Position numbers and translations under genes: made by a program. A model generated the notes under the pieces. That model ran no database searches. It was given only the letters and a program-made list of their open reading frames with translations, and had not been told where the DNA came from. A stretch of 64,000 nt of DNA from Valencia hispanica (taxonomy: Eukaryota; Chordata; Actinopteri; Cyprinodontiformes; Valenciidae), in NCBI GenBank assembly GCA_963556495.2, contig OY747704.1, positions 41,810,001 through 41,874,000 on the forward strand, given 5' to 3'. Positions 13,013 to 28,493 of this stretch are shown here, piece after piece. Each line of letters opens with the position of its first letter. Positions within the stretch are counted from its first letter, which is position 1.

Positions 13013-13151
13013 TATAATATAATATAATATAATATAATATAATATAATATAATATAATATAATATAATATAATATAATATAATATAATATAATATAATAT
13101 AATATAATATAATATAATATAATATAATATAATATAATATAATATAATATA
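13013..13151. repeat. (AATAT)n pentanucleotide array
   Basis: About 27 nearly perfect 5-bp units reading AATAT on the + strand. The minus-strand open frame of repeated Y/I/L residues is an artefact of this array. Its reverse complement occurs as a second array at 16623-16741. Confidence 0.95.
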
Positions 13152-14329
13152 CAAATAAGTTAACAAATAATTACACATTTTAGATTGATATGGTATTAAT
13201 GAGTTTTGCATCTACAATATTAGATAGGTTATTATTAGATTAGATTATTTTTGATGTGGTAAGAAAAGGTAAACTTTTAAGGCTATAAATAAATAAATTT
13301 TCCTTATGCATGTTTTTGTCCAAATCTTTATTTTTCTGGCAGTTATCCTGTTTTTCATATTATTTTTAACTATTTCCTGTGATCCAGCTCATTCTGCTGT
13401 TTCTCTTATTCTCATACAAAGAGAACAAATAAAAGAGCGAAAAACAAAGTGATGAATCAGTTAATGAAAAACTTTTGATGAACTATTTGTAGAAATGTAA
13501 TTATCTTACATTGAAGCTGCAGAATCGAGGAATAATGTTTCTGTCTAAAAGTCAACATTGTGTAATGAAAACATATAAGGCTCATGATGAGTAGGACTCA
13601 AGCTTTTAGTCGAGGTTTCACTGTAAAACCTCTGTAGCTTTCCTCAGCCAATAAGCTGTCACAACAGATTTAAAAGAAAGTTTGTTTTTGCAGCCGGGTT
13701 CAAATCAAGCATTTTTCTACAATGTGTGGGAAAAAGCCCCAGTTTTTCTTTTCTTTTCTTTACTTTTTATCATGTATTTTGATTTGACTTGACAACTTGT
13801 TTGAAACAATGCACATAAATTAAAGTGCATAAATTATGGATGTAGGATGTGCCATTGTGCTTTGTTATATGATAGGATTTCTTCAGTGTATTTATTACCA
13901 ATGTTCAAACATGCATGCATTCTCAACCCAGGATAATGGTTATTATAGTTTACACTGGAATTATACTTCAAATGAAAATAAACACATTGATAACAGGATA
14001 AAATTGTGCAGTTTTTTAAAGAATATTATTTTCTATTGGTACAGAAGTTTTACGGCTTGTAGAGCTCAGAAGTTAGAGGGACCCTTACGTGTTTTGGCAA
14101 ATAAAAATGAAAAACTTTACCATCTTTAAAACTTCAAAACAAAGTAATTGATAGCTACGAATTTGAAGGAAAATTATTGTTAATTTTAAAATCTTTTGCA
14201 AAAAAGAAATCAGAAAAGTGTGGCGCGTATGTGTTCAACTGCACCCTTTTAATCTTTCTTTACCGTATGTATCTAGCTTTTTATTTTTTTTTAAAGCTGA
14301 CAAATTATTCAATTCTTCATTGGAAGATC
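13152..14329. other. Non-coding region, nothing recognised
   Basis: AT-rich sequence with no recognisable gene or repeat family. Confidence 0.45.
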
Positions 14330-14920
14330 ATACGGAGACTGGATCCAGAGGTTGAACAGCAATTTTCATGTACTGCCAAAGGTTCTCAATTAGAGCTATG
14401 TCTTGGCCATTCTAAAACATGGATAGGCTTTGATCTAATCCATTATACTGAAGCTCTATGTTTAGGGTTGATGTTCATTTGAAAGGTGAACCTCCTCTCT
14501 TTTGCTGCCTCCACATGTTTTCCTCTTGTATTGCTCCAACAACTCTGACCACGTACCCTCTTTTCTGGGAAAGAAAGCATACCTACAGCATGTTGTTGCC
14601 ATCACCATCTTTCAAAGTGATGATGATGAAATTAGGGGTATGTGCAGTGTTAGAATTAAACCTAACAGAATTTTGCATGAGGGCTAAACTGTTTCATTTT
14701 GGTCTCATCTAACCAGATGATCAGAGCAGTCCCTTCCACATGTTTGGTGTATCCTTCATATTGTATGTAGCAAGCTGACTTCTTTTGGCTTTTGTTCAAA
14801 AACTAAACAAACTTGCTTCTCTTCTACAAAGGTCTGATTTGTGGGGTTACTGACTTCTCCACAACTATACCCTCTGCTGTGTTCCAAACCAGTAAAAAAG
14901 GGATTAAATATATGTGTGAA
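14330..14920 (-). mobile_element. Tc1-like transposon relic
   Basis: The minus strand is alignable by eye with the intact Tc1 of this window (59276-60295). Shared landmarks read on + include 'GGCCATTCTAAAACATGGAT', 'TTTGGTCTCATCTAACCAGA' and 'CCCTTCCACATGTTTG'. There are many substitutions and indels, no open transposase frame and no clear terminal repeats. It is an old, dead copy. Confidence 0.8.
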
Positions 14921-15659
14921 GTTTGAAGTTAGTGGTCATAATCTCATAAAATATTCATACGTTTGAGCTGTTGGCCTAGTAGTGAATGGAAATGATATAA
15001 CAGCACACACCTCTTTTTTGTCTTTTCAAAACTTAATCTGGATGATTTTAAAATAAATATGCACTAAACGTACTTTAAAAGTGTTTTTCCTTTCTTCTGA
15101 ACTTTAGGTGATTGTGCAGAAAGGCAAAGCATAAAAACCAGTTAAACCATAGAATGTTTTTATCTGAATAAACTCTTCGCCATCCAACCAAACAGATTTA
15201 CCTATAATATTTAAAGATCAAGGATCAGAAGTTTTATTGACCAATTAACACTAATAATTGACGTTTATAAACATCGATTGTGTGACTGGAGTCTTGTGGG
15301 GGTCTGGTGGGCCTAAGCAACTGTTTAGTGGGCTGATGCCTTCAGCTGACTCTGATTATTGGCCGATCATAAACAAACATTTCAGAGATAAATAAATATT
15401 TTTGAACTAAAGGACATCCAGGTTTTTGTTTAAAGTTGATGATTAAAAAATAAAATCAACATTTTCTTTTTTTTGCATATATGAAACCGATAAACATGTT
15501 AATAGTTTCCTGTCAAGTGGTTTAGTTGTGCACCCTAAAGATAGACCATTTGGTGGGGTCACACATTGGCACCAGGTAATGATACATTTTAACTATACTG
15601 AGTACACCAATATGTAAATGAGATCCATTGTGGCTTTCAGTGTTATTTTAATAACCCCC
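14921..15659. other. Non-coding region, nothing recognised
   Basis: AT-rich sequence with no gene, RNA or mobile element that I can support. Confidence 0.45.
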
Positions 15660-16480
15660 ACAATCACCCCGCGCCAAAATAAACTCCTGACGCCACACCC
15701 GATTGGACGCCACCACACCACCTTCTCCGTGACACCAGCCTCTTTTGTCTCATTAAGGAAATGGCTCTTCTTTACTGATTATTTTATTTGATGCCGTGAT
15801 TACCACTCTGTGCTCCGCATCAAGAAAGCAGCGGACTCCAGGCGGAGGGCGGCTGGTCTAATTGGCGCATAAGATGCGCCCAGTGGTGCGGCCCAGGCTG
15901 GGTGGCCGAGGAGGAAAGCCTCTTTTGGGTTTCAACTGTCAGCCGCAGTCATTGCTCTGCTTTCTTATTCTACTGACTGTCAAATAAACCTGCTCAAAAA
16001 AACCTCGGTATGATTTGCTCTGCGTCCCGTCCCTGCAGATGGAAAATCGATTTTCCCTTTAGATTTGTATAAGTGAGTGAATGCAGGTGCTGGTGAGGCG
16101 ATGCAATAGGGCCCGAGCTTAAGAAACAAGCAGCTCGCGTCCTGGTCCGCATGTTGCAATTTGGTTGTGGTGGAAAGAAACGGATCCTTGAAACTACGTT
16201 TGTTTTAACCTGCAAAGGCCCATTTGAGCAATGGATTTAACACAGAGTGATTGCTAAAAAAAATGTAGACACGGAATTCCTGATCTCTGAAATTGCTCTA
16301 CAAAATTGCATTTGTTTTTAGTTTTTTTTTTCTATGGTGCGCTTCCAATAAAAGCGTCTCCTCGCGTGTAAACAGCCGTTCTGCACTCAGATGCGCCGCA
16401 TTAACCTGAGAGGATCGTTCGTGAGCGTGTTTTTACTGCGGAAGATTGATGTGGTCCAGTTAGGGAGGCTGAGTGAGACA
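15660..16480. promoter_or_regulatory. Candidate upstream regulatory block of otp
   Basis: Non-repetitive stretch about 2-3 kb upstream of the otp start with markedly higher G+C than its neighbours, especially 15665-16000 and 16340-16450. It has CTAATTGG, CATTAAGG and TGATTATT cores, which are homeodomain-like. No open frame shows a recognisable domain. The placement fits a proximal enhancer or an upstream non-coding exon. Inference only. Confidence 0.3.
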
Positions 16481-16622
16481 TAGACCCATTTCAGGGGGGG
16501 TTCCTCTTATAACAGCATATAGATTACAGTGTGAGGATCGGACAAGCGGATGTTCAGTCTACCGGCTGTTTTTTGTTTTGTCTTATCAATCTAAAATGTG
16601 TAATTATTAGTTAACTTATTTG

Positions 16623-16741
16623 TATATTATATTATATTATATTATATTATATTATATTATATTATATTATATTATATTATATTATATTATATTATATTAT
16701 ATTATATTATATTATATTATATTATATTATATTATATTATA
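16623..16741. repeat. (ATATT)n pentanucleotide array
   Basis: About 24 units of 5 bp. The unit is the reverse complement of that at 13013-13151, so the two arrays form an inverted pair about 3.5 kb apart. Confidence 0.95.
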
Positions 16742-16762
16742 ATTAAACACGGTGATGATGAG

Positions 16763-16812
<50 letters not shown>
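16763..16812. repeat. (ATT)n trinucleotide array
   Basis: About 16 ATT units directly after the ATATT array, separated by a short unique piece. Confidence 0.9.
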
Positions 16813-16999
16813 GTAATATAATATGCATCCTATAATGATCCTCATAATAATTACACATTTTCGAAAATAACAGATGCGCTAAACTAGAATGAGGTAAAAT
16901 CGCCTTATAGAATTGAACAAATGATTAATTGATCAAGATCTTTCTGGATCACTTACAAACTATTTCCTTTCTACAGCTGAGTCATTAAGTCGGATGTTT

Positions 17000-17866
17000 A
17001 AATCCGCTCCCACATCAGTTCTCCTCATCCTGAATATCAAGCGTCGTCCAAAGCGTACTGACCATCTCCCCCTGCCTCAGGCCCTTCACAACCTGCGGAG
17101 TTCCGCTCCCCTCTCTCTTTCCACCTGGTCTGCTACGTGTGGATCAAATGAAATCGAGCCTGTTCTGCTGCTGCTGCTGCTGCTGCTGCTGATTGCTTCT
17201 CCTGAACCTCCGGGAGCTCATCAGCCGCTCCTCCATCTCAGTGGACCCATGCGCCAACCTATTTCCTTAAGTTTTCACACTGTTCCACGCATATGGGGCT
17301 TATACTTCCCTGCGCCCCGAGGAGCAAAAAAAAAAAAAAGATGAGCTGCCTGGATGTGGATCCTCGCTCGGACGCCTCCTTTGTGCGGCTGCAAAAAAAA
17401 CCTATTTAGTCCCAGGCGGTGGTCTATTCACCAGTCTAGCCCCCTGACATCTGCCAGGAGCCGCTTCTATAACCACCACAGTCTGAAGCAGTGAGAGCGG
17501 AGCGCAGATCGATGACGGTCCTGTTAATTGTATAATAGACCTACTCATGGACTTCTGCTAAAGGGTGCACGGCCGTTTAGGGTCTGGCACGTCTGATTTT
17601 GTTTGAAGCAAACAGGCCTAAATACCTTTAATTGAACCCGAGTTGATAAAAAGTCGATGGGAGTTAAAGCGGCCGATCACTAACAGCGCTTAAATCCATC
17701 TGTTCTCGTTTATTTATTTATTTCCTCGATTTGTCTCCACAAATCACCTGCCACGGGGGGAAATGGGAGTTATATTTGTTTTCTTTTTGGTCCAAGGGCG
17801 AGGGAGGGAAGCTGGACTCCAAGGGGCTGAAAGGAGGTTTTTAAGACCTTAATTTTTCCTAACTAT

Positions 17867-17905
<39 letters not shown>

Positions 17906-18300
17906 TAAAAAGCCAGCCGAGCAATGGCCAAACATATTTGTGCCAGACTGCAAAGCCTAAAATTACATTTATGTGGGTTTTATGTTAAGCAACCAGAGCT
18001 TCTAGACACATTTTCAGAAATTTTCATATTGGTGATTATCTAATGACATTATATTTTCTCGTCCAAACAGGTCAAGCTTCCAATTGCTCAAGCGGAATGA
18101 AAACCTGCCTTTGAATTTGTGCATCCGCAGCACTTTGCACGGCTTTCTATATGAGATTAAAGACATTAAGATGTAATAATTTCTGCAGAAAAAGCTAATA
18201 AATCATAGAATGAAATGGCAGAAGATTGAATTGTACAAATTCTGTGGTCCATGCCTGCATCTCAGTGTGCGTGCAGGTGTGTTAAAAAAAATAGGCCTAT
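17000..18300. other. Region just upstream of otp, no gene seen
   Basis: Mixed-composition sequence with a CTG run (17167-17191, about 8 units), a poly-A run (17327-17339) and an (ATTT)n run (about 17868-17906). It may include upstream otp regulatory DNA or untranslated exon sequence, but no splice-supported exon can be named. Confidence 0.4.
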
Positions 18301-18563
18301 AGTGGAAAAAAATGACAGGAGGAGGGGAATCACATTGGTGACATTTTCTAGCTCCCGCTCTGATTGGCTCCTTTATGAGGAAGCTCACTGCTTCTTTCAA
18401 CTAATAAGCGCCTCCCCGTCGCTCTAAAGGACATTATAATGCAAGGGACCTCCTTTTTTAACCACAAACTGAATTTTCGTTCATTTAGACGATATACTTT
18501 TTTAAATTGCCCCAAAGTTGCGGGATTTTTTTCGGAGCGCCTTTCGCCCTGGAGCGATACGCG
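18301..18563 (+). promoter_or_regulatory. otp: Probable otp promoter and 5' UTR
   Basis: The DNA just before the otp ATG holds an inverted CCAAT box (ATTGG at 18363-18367) and a TATA-like ATTATAAT near 18433-18440, about 125 bp before the start codon. The transcription start cannot be fixed from sequence alone. Confidence 0.4.
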
Positions 18564-22044
<3,481 letters not shown>

Positions 22045-22790
22045 TGACTTTTCACCTCACCTCACCGCATCCCGCTCCTCCCGCCTCCTTGTCCCAGATC
22101 CGCCCTGCGCCTTTCTTCTGTTTTTACTCCTGCTGTTTAGATCGAAATGAGAGAACGGAATGGAGACGAACAAGACAAATGGACAACATCGAGAAAAATA
22201 AGTTTGGGGTTGTTTATCTTGTTATTTCAAAAGAACTTTACCTACACTTGATGATAAATGCTATTGTATGATCGCTAGAACACAGATCCTAATTAATGAG
22301 AGCCAAACAATCTCTGTACTTATGTTTTCAGTGAGTGTGTCTTTACGCACACTTCAGTGTATCCAGGTGACGTTGTCTTTTGTCAAACAGGTATTATAAA
22401 ATCAGTCGGTTCCCACCTGAACAGGGAGCCGTTTGAGCCGCATCTCAGGCACGCTCTGTGTGGGGGAATTTGGCCTTACGATGAAGGGGGAAATGGGCCC
22501 CCAATCACTGAGAACACCACTCTCAGAATCAAATCAATTTAGCCAAACATAATGTGAACAAAACAATGATCTCTCAGCTGGCCTATACTATGTTTTAGGA
22601 TGTTTTGTGTAGATAAAACATTCTTGCTGTACACGCTGGTCTTTTTGTGACATGTTTTAACTTATTGTATGTGCTATTATTACTTGACACATTTCTTAAA
22701 TGTTTGATCTTACATCGGATTGCACCATATTGACGGGTTTGTACCACTTTAAAAATGAACAAAACGAATAAAAGTACTTTTCAAGAATGT
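22045..22790 (+). other. otp: Probable otp 3' UTR with poly(A) signal
   Basis: Follows the otp stop codon. A canonical AATAAA occurs at 22767-22772, about 720 bp after the stop, and no other gene starts between. The true cleavage site is not known. Confidence 0.55.
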
Positions 22791-22834
22791 CGAAACGGGG
22801 ATGATGTGCGATTATGTTCAATTTACCCAAATTA

Positions 22835-22930
22835 GCATGTGGCAGCATCATGCTGTGGGGTTGCTTGTTTCCAGTAGGGACAGGAAAGCTGGTTAAATTA
22901 AAAAAGCTGTTCTCACGGATGACTGTGTAG
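22835..22930 (+). mobile_element. Tc1-like transposon fragment
   Basis: A short piece encodes a transposase-like string (GSIMLWGCLFPVGTGKLVK-like, read on +), matching the conserved segment of the intact Tc1 at 59276-60295. No ends are visible. It lies just after the otp poly(A) signal. Confidence 0.65.
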
Positions 22931-25230
22931 TCTGAGGTCATTGCTCAGAGACCTACCGAGACGCTTTTTGACAGTGTTCGTGAGCTTACAGGGTTAAAGC
23001 ATTTATGAAGGATGACTGGTCTCATAGTGGCTCATAGCGTCGGTAAATATGTCAGGGCTGTGATGTCTTCTTTTAACCATGACGGTCACCCTACTGAGGA
23101 CATGGAATGGACTGTAGGTAAACATCCCGGTGGTTTTAAGAATAGGCTACACAATGACTCACAAGCAGTATGATTTGTAAATTTAGACAAAGATCGTGGA
23201 TGATGCTGTTTAGCAACACAGAACTGCCATAATTGACTAGGTGCATTGTAAAAAAAATAGTTTTCTAATATTCAGGAGCTGCTTAAGAAAACTCGTCCAA
23301 GCTTTCCGTGCCGCTTCATAGTGGGTGCTTAGTCTGATATGGGGTCCAATTTGGGCGCATGTTCTAGGTTTATATTAATTGGTTAATTTTAATTTTAAAA
23401 ATATTAGTTTGTAATATTAGTAATGCAATTTTACACTATATCATTCACCCACAGTAGTTTAAACTAGGTTATTTCTAATTAAGAAGCTGGAAATAACGAT
23501 ATCAGGATTAAAGACAGACAGGATCACGCTGGTAGTAGAGCTTTCCATGAGGGCAGAGCTCGCTATACATGCATCTAAAATGTGAACCAAAATGCTGTTG
23601 TGATTAAGATGTTAATAGTGAAACCCCTTTATATTAAGGAATTGTCAAGATTTCCATAGAATTTTAGGTGTGATTCTAGAAGTATGTAATTGTTTAAACT
23701 CTCTATAATATCCGTTTACTTTTTGTGAAAAGACGACAAAGTAGTTGATAGCATTGGCAAACCTGAGAAAAAAATCAATAGACAGTAATATATATAATCA
23801 TTATCTTCTTCGATCTGGCAAACTATTGGATATGTTTCTGATATATAATCAGTCCTGTCACATTTATCAAAAGTGTAGTAACAAAAAATAGTCAAATGGT
23901 CTTACTAAAACGAAGATTATATTCTACATCTGTTTGATCATTTCAGATTTAGGTTTAAAAAATCTTCTATTCATTTTATAATAAGAAAACATCTCACCTG
24001 CTTTTTGCTTTTATTTCAAACGATCATGATGAGACTCGGGAGCATGCTTGAATGAGGTAAATAAAATTTTACTCCATTATGAAAAGCGGGCGGACCTCAC
24101 TTTCTGTGTCAAAGAGCATAAGTGTCAACTTGAGCCTGAAAATCACAGCAGCTCAAATTAATCAGCGTGTTAACCTCATCTCGTCGCCGCAGCGCTGAGG
24201 CCAATTTATGGTCACGGGATGGTAATTGATGAGATATGGCATTACCATCATCAGCCCCGCTGCCTGTAAACTTATAATTGGAGTTTCTGTAACAATGCAG
24301 GGAGGTTAAACAAAGGATTAATCATAATTAACGAAAGTAGTATTACTTTTCCCGAATTAAGCAGTTGGTGCCCACCTTTTCTATTAACACACAGTTGTTT
24401 GCAGTTATTTGCTGAGATATTACGAAAAATACTAAGCCACGTCATAACCCTAAAGATTGTTTTTAACGTGCTTGTGCGACAATGAGAGAGAAGGTCTGTT
24501 GTTTTTGTGATATTTCAGTTAGTTTGAGAATTAACCTTTAATCTTATTTTAATAATACATATTTTGGTATAATCTTCTGTTTTAATTAAAAACCAATGGT
24601 TGGCAAGGAAAATGTATGTTTCACTTCACCTTGAGTTCACGGAAATAGATTAAGATATTTTTTCCCAAGTTTTATGCTCATTTAATTGAAGTTGCAGTTC
24701 CAACAGTGTCAGAAACGCAATGGGAAAAAAGTAACTGATAGGACGTTAATTATATTTATAGTGCCCATTTTTAACGACACTTTCTGAGCCATCTTCATCG
24801 CTTATTTTTCTAATAACCTTTTTTTCTAGAATGAATGCAGAACGACCACCCACCCTGCACACGCATGCAGGCACAAGATTCAGCCCGACACTCAAACCCC
24901 GGCTCTGCTCGGACTGTTGTTCTACCCATCCAGACTAAAAGCTGCTGCACTGTAGGTGTTGGCCTGACTCCCTGAGTTTGGTTGTCTCTGCAGATCTGGG
25001 AAATCTAGTTCTAGGTTACGGCTCAGCCCACCAGATCCGGCCCCATGCCGACTGCTGTGTCCTGGGCTGCAGTAACAGATGTGAAATCACATTACCCAAA
25101 CGCTGCAATTAGTCTCACTCGCTTGCGGGTTAATGAGTTTGTGGAAATGTGCGACCCATTCCTCATTAGGCAATTTCTCATGCACTGATGAGAGAGGGAG
25201 AGAGATGTGGTTGTTGCACAGTCGAAACGG
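22931..25230. other. Intergenic region downstream of otp, no gene seen
   Basis: AT-rich sequence with no recognisable exon. The block 24090-24330 is listed separately. The remainder shows nothing that I can support. Confidence 0.45.
24090..24340. promoter_or_regulatory. Candidate conserved non-coding block downstream of otp
   Basis: Repeat-free block with many homeodomain-type cores (CAAATTAATCAGC, GGTAATTGATGAG, GATTAATCATAATTA) and higher G+C than its neighbours. No coding signal. One of the best enhancer-like stretches in the window by motif density, but no alignment was done. Confidence 0.35.
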
Positions 25231-25234
25231 TTTA

Positions 25235-26344
25235 TACCGTGACTTGCAGAAGTTTCCATACCCCTTTGAACATTTTCACATTTTGTCATGTTACGTTTAT
25301 GTATTGTAAATCGATTTCATGTGATAGAAACATACAAAGCAGTCAGTAAGAAAACGATTTATTACATTTAACAGTTTTTAAAAAATCGAAAATTCAATGG
25401 CTTGCTTTCATATTACACTCCTTATACTCAGATATAATGAAATAAAATTCAATTAAACTAATTACACATAGCAGTGATTTAATTACTAAATTTTGAGATA
25501 TCTGTGTTATTTAATCTCAGTATAAATACAAATATCATGTGAAGGCTTCAGAGGTTTGTTAGAAATCATTAATGAACAAACAGCATGGGAATACTAAGGA
25601 ACACCAGGCCTTGGATAAAGTTATGAAAAAATATCCGATGCTGTGAACATTTCATACAACACTTTGTAATCCATCATCAAAAGCAGAAAGAGAATGAAAC
25701 AGGTGCAAACCTACAAAAATATGAAGATCCATCTAAACTTACATTCTGGGCAAGGAGAGGATTAATCAGAGGAGCAGCTAGGAGGCAGATGGTAACTTTG
25801 GAGGAGCTGAGAGAGATCCACAGCTCAGCTGGGAGAGAATGTTGGTACCACAACGATTATTCATGTGCTTCCTAAATCGGGATTTTATGGAACAGGGGCA
25901 AGAATAAAGTCATTGCCTAAAAAACAGACATATAGGACGTCCTGTTAGCGTTTTGCCACAAACCGTCAAGGGGATAAAACCAAAAAGTTTTTAGTCTACA
26001 TGCAGTCACAACAAATAGGGGGAAACTTAACACTGCACATTAATGTGATCACTCTATTCCCAATGTGAAACATATTGATAGCAGCATCATGGTGTGGGAA
26101 GGCCTTCCTTTAGGAGGCACATGGACTCAGGAGGAGGGCAAACTATAAAAGAACAGCACACGTTTCATATTTAAATTTGTTAAAAATGTTGAAAAACATG
26201 TATAATTTCCTGCTGTTTAACAAGTATGCATGACTTTTGTTGGCCTATTACTTAAAATCCAAGCAAAAGACATCAGCTTTTGTTGTAACATGAGAAAATG
26301 TTGAAAAAGTTCAAGGTGTATAAATCCTTTTGCAAGGCATGCTG
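25235..26344 (+). mobile_element. Decayed Tc1-like element with both ends
   Basis: The left end (GTGACTTGCAGAAG...CATTTTGTCATGTTAC) and right end (...GTTGAAAAAGTTCAAGG...CCTTTTGCAAGGCAT) are recognisable inverted repeats of the Tc1 type. Inside, + strand coding remnants include a TLEELREIHS-like stretch and a degraded 'ATAGCAGCATCATGGTGTGG' segment. The ~1.1 kb length is shorter than the 1.6 kb of the intact copy, and no frame remains open. It is non-autonomous. Confidence 0.8.
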
Positions 26345-27284
26345 CTGGAGCACAGTCTGTAATTAGAATATGCATTCTGATGAGGCTTGTATCCTTATAT
26401 TAAATGTTGATGTTTTTTATTTTAAGCAGAAAATCATCATAATTAACAGAAATTAATACTGAAAAATCATTCTGTTTGTACTTAAGCTATACAATGTGTT
26501 TCAGTAGTGAGTTGAGTTAGTAAAATAAATAAACTTTTCAAAAATATTCTAACTTATTGAATGGTCCTGTAGTTTGGATGAGGCTTATATTAGTTTTTAC
26601 TGACAGCTTTTGAATGTAATACTGTTTGCTATTAAATTTTAAAAACCCAAGCATTCACACAGCTGCAAGAATAGCATTAGCTTGACTCCTTACAGACTGA
26701 TTCACTCACAGCAGACTGGTATTTCCCTGCTGTGAGGCCACAGAGCCTGTTTGTGAATAGATAACCCTGAAGCAAAGCTGTCAGGACACAATGGAGGACA
26801 ACTAAAGTACTAATTAGCAATCAATTACTAGCATGTTTCTGTCCAGCATCCTTTATCTGGTAAGTTATCGTGTAAGGCAGGTTACCACCACTCAACATAC
26901 TCTCATTCACTCAGTCAGACAGACAGACACAGACCACCTGCTGCTTATATATGTTTTATGTGGGCATGTGTGCTGCATCTGTGAGTTAGATGATTTCAGG
27001 GATGTAAAGGGTAACCTAGCGATTCATGGTTTTACACAGTAGAATGTTACCTCTCTCCTGTGGGAGATAAAGGTAAAAAATCCTCAGAGCAATCCAATTT
27101 GAGCCATTAGAGGAAGTTGCTTTTCATGAAGTCTTCACCCAAGAGCACCAAGCATAGTTATTCATTAGCCTCATCTGTTGCAATCAGTCTCTAAACTCTC
27201 CTTTGTTGTATTTCATTGCTGCCATTTAGTAGTGTGTTAGTTTGCACTACGGAGGAAATTCCTTTTAGTAAATAGCACTAAAAA
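26345..27284. other. Intergenic region, nothing recognised
   Basis: AT-rich spacer between two Tc1 relics. 26690-26830 and 27080-27250 look slightly more complex, but I cannot support a feature. Confidence 0.4.
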
Positions 27285-27285
27285 A

Positions 27286-28200
27286 CGGTGCCATACAAAA
27301 ACATTCACGCCCCATTGACTTTTTAAAATTTTTTGTTAGATTACAGCGACAGGCTCTTTCTTATTCTCTGAAGATTTTATGAGACAGACCAACACAAAGT
27401 ACAGCATAGTTGTAAAGGGGGATAAACACATGTTTTTTTCCAACTTTCTTTTCCCCAAAAATCTGAAAAGTGTGGCTTTTATATGTATTCAACCTCATTT
27501 ATTCTGATACACCCAAATAAAAACCCATGTAACCTTCAAAAGTAGTAAAAATCAGAAAATAGATCGACTTGAGTGTAATTCAATCGCAACATAAATGCAA
27601 TGTTTTTCTGACCCCTTAGATATTTGTTAGAGAACATCATAGAACAAACAGCATCATGTAGACCAAGGAGCACAGCAGACAGGTCAAGGATCAAACTGTG
27701 GAGAAATTTAAACCAAGATTAGGGAACACATCAATATTGAAATTTTGAATATCTTATGATGCACTGACAGAGCCTTTATGAAAGGGTAGCAAGAGGGTAT
27801 TGTTGAAGGAAAGTCATAAAGCTTAATATTTGACACTACCCATCACATGGAAGAAGGAAAAATGTGCTTTGGTCAAGCAAGAAGAAAACAGATTTTTTTG
27901 CTTATATGTAAAATCCTGTGATTACCACATCTGGTTGAACACATCATCCCTATGGTGAGACACGGTTGTGGCTGCTTCATGCTGTGGGATGTTGTCTCAT
28001 CAGGAACATGGAAGTTTGCAAGGGTTGATGAGAGGGTAGACACAGGTAAATACAGGGAAAACCTGGGGGAAACCTGTTAGAGGTTGCAAAAGACTTCAGG
28101 CTGAGGAAGATGATCACATCACAGCAGAACCATAGCCATGCAACCAGAGCAAACTGAAAGGTTTCGATCAAATCCTATACATGTGTTATAATGACCATTC
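27286..28200 (+). mobile_element. Decayed Tc1-like element
   Basis: The left end 'CGGTGCCATACAAAAACATT' resembles a Tc1 terminus. The + strand then carries transposase relics, including a GTWKFARVDERVDTGKYRENL-like segment and a GGCTGCTTCATGCTGTGGGA segment. Frameshifts and stops are frequent. The right terminus is not clear, so the end is approximate. Confidence 0.75.
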
Positions 28201-28417
28201 ACACCCAAACTCTAATTGCAGGAACTGAAATTTTGGTTTTCCAGACATTCTCACTCCATTCTGACTAAGCTTTCATTTTACAATCATTCACTACTTTGTG
28301 TTAGTATAAATGCTTTTGAAAACCAGATTTCACAAATTCCAGTGCTGAAAAAGAAAGATACAAGGAGAAATTTGAGCATGTGTTGCTCATCTCTAATTCA
28401 GTGTTTCTTTGTGATGA

Positions 28418-28437
28418 ACACACACACACAGAGAGAG

Positions 28438-28491
<54 letters not shown>
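28418..28491. repeat. (CA)n-(GA)n microsatellite
   Basis: A short CA run passes into about 31 GA units. Open frames made of alternating Arg/Glu or Ser/Leu residues here are artefacts. Confidence 0.95.

Positions 28492-28493
<2 letters not shown>

Noticed and set aside
12978..13211. Open frame of repeated Tyr/Ile/Leu
   Set aside because: Direct translation of the AATAT array; no independent coding sign.
13013..16741. Regular short repeats as a CRISPR array
   Set aside because: The repeats have no unique spacers, and the genome is a vertebrate.
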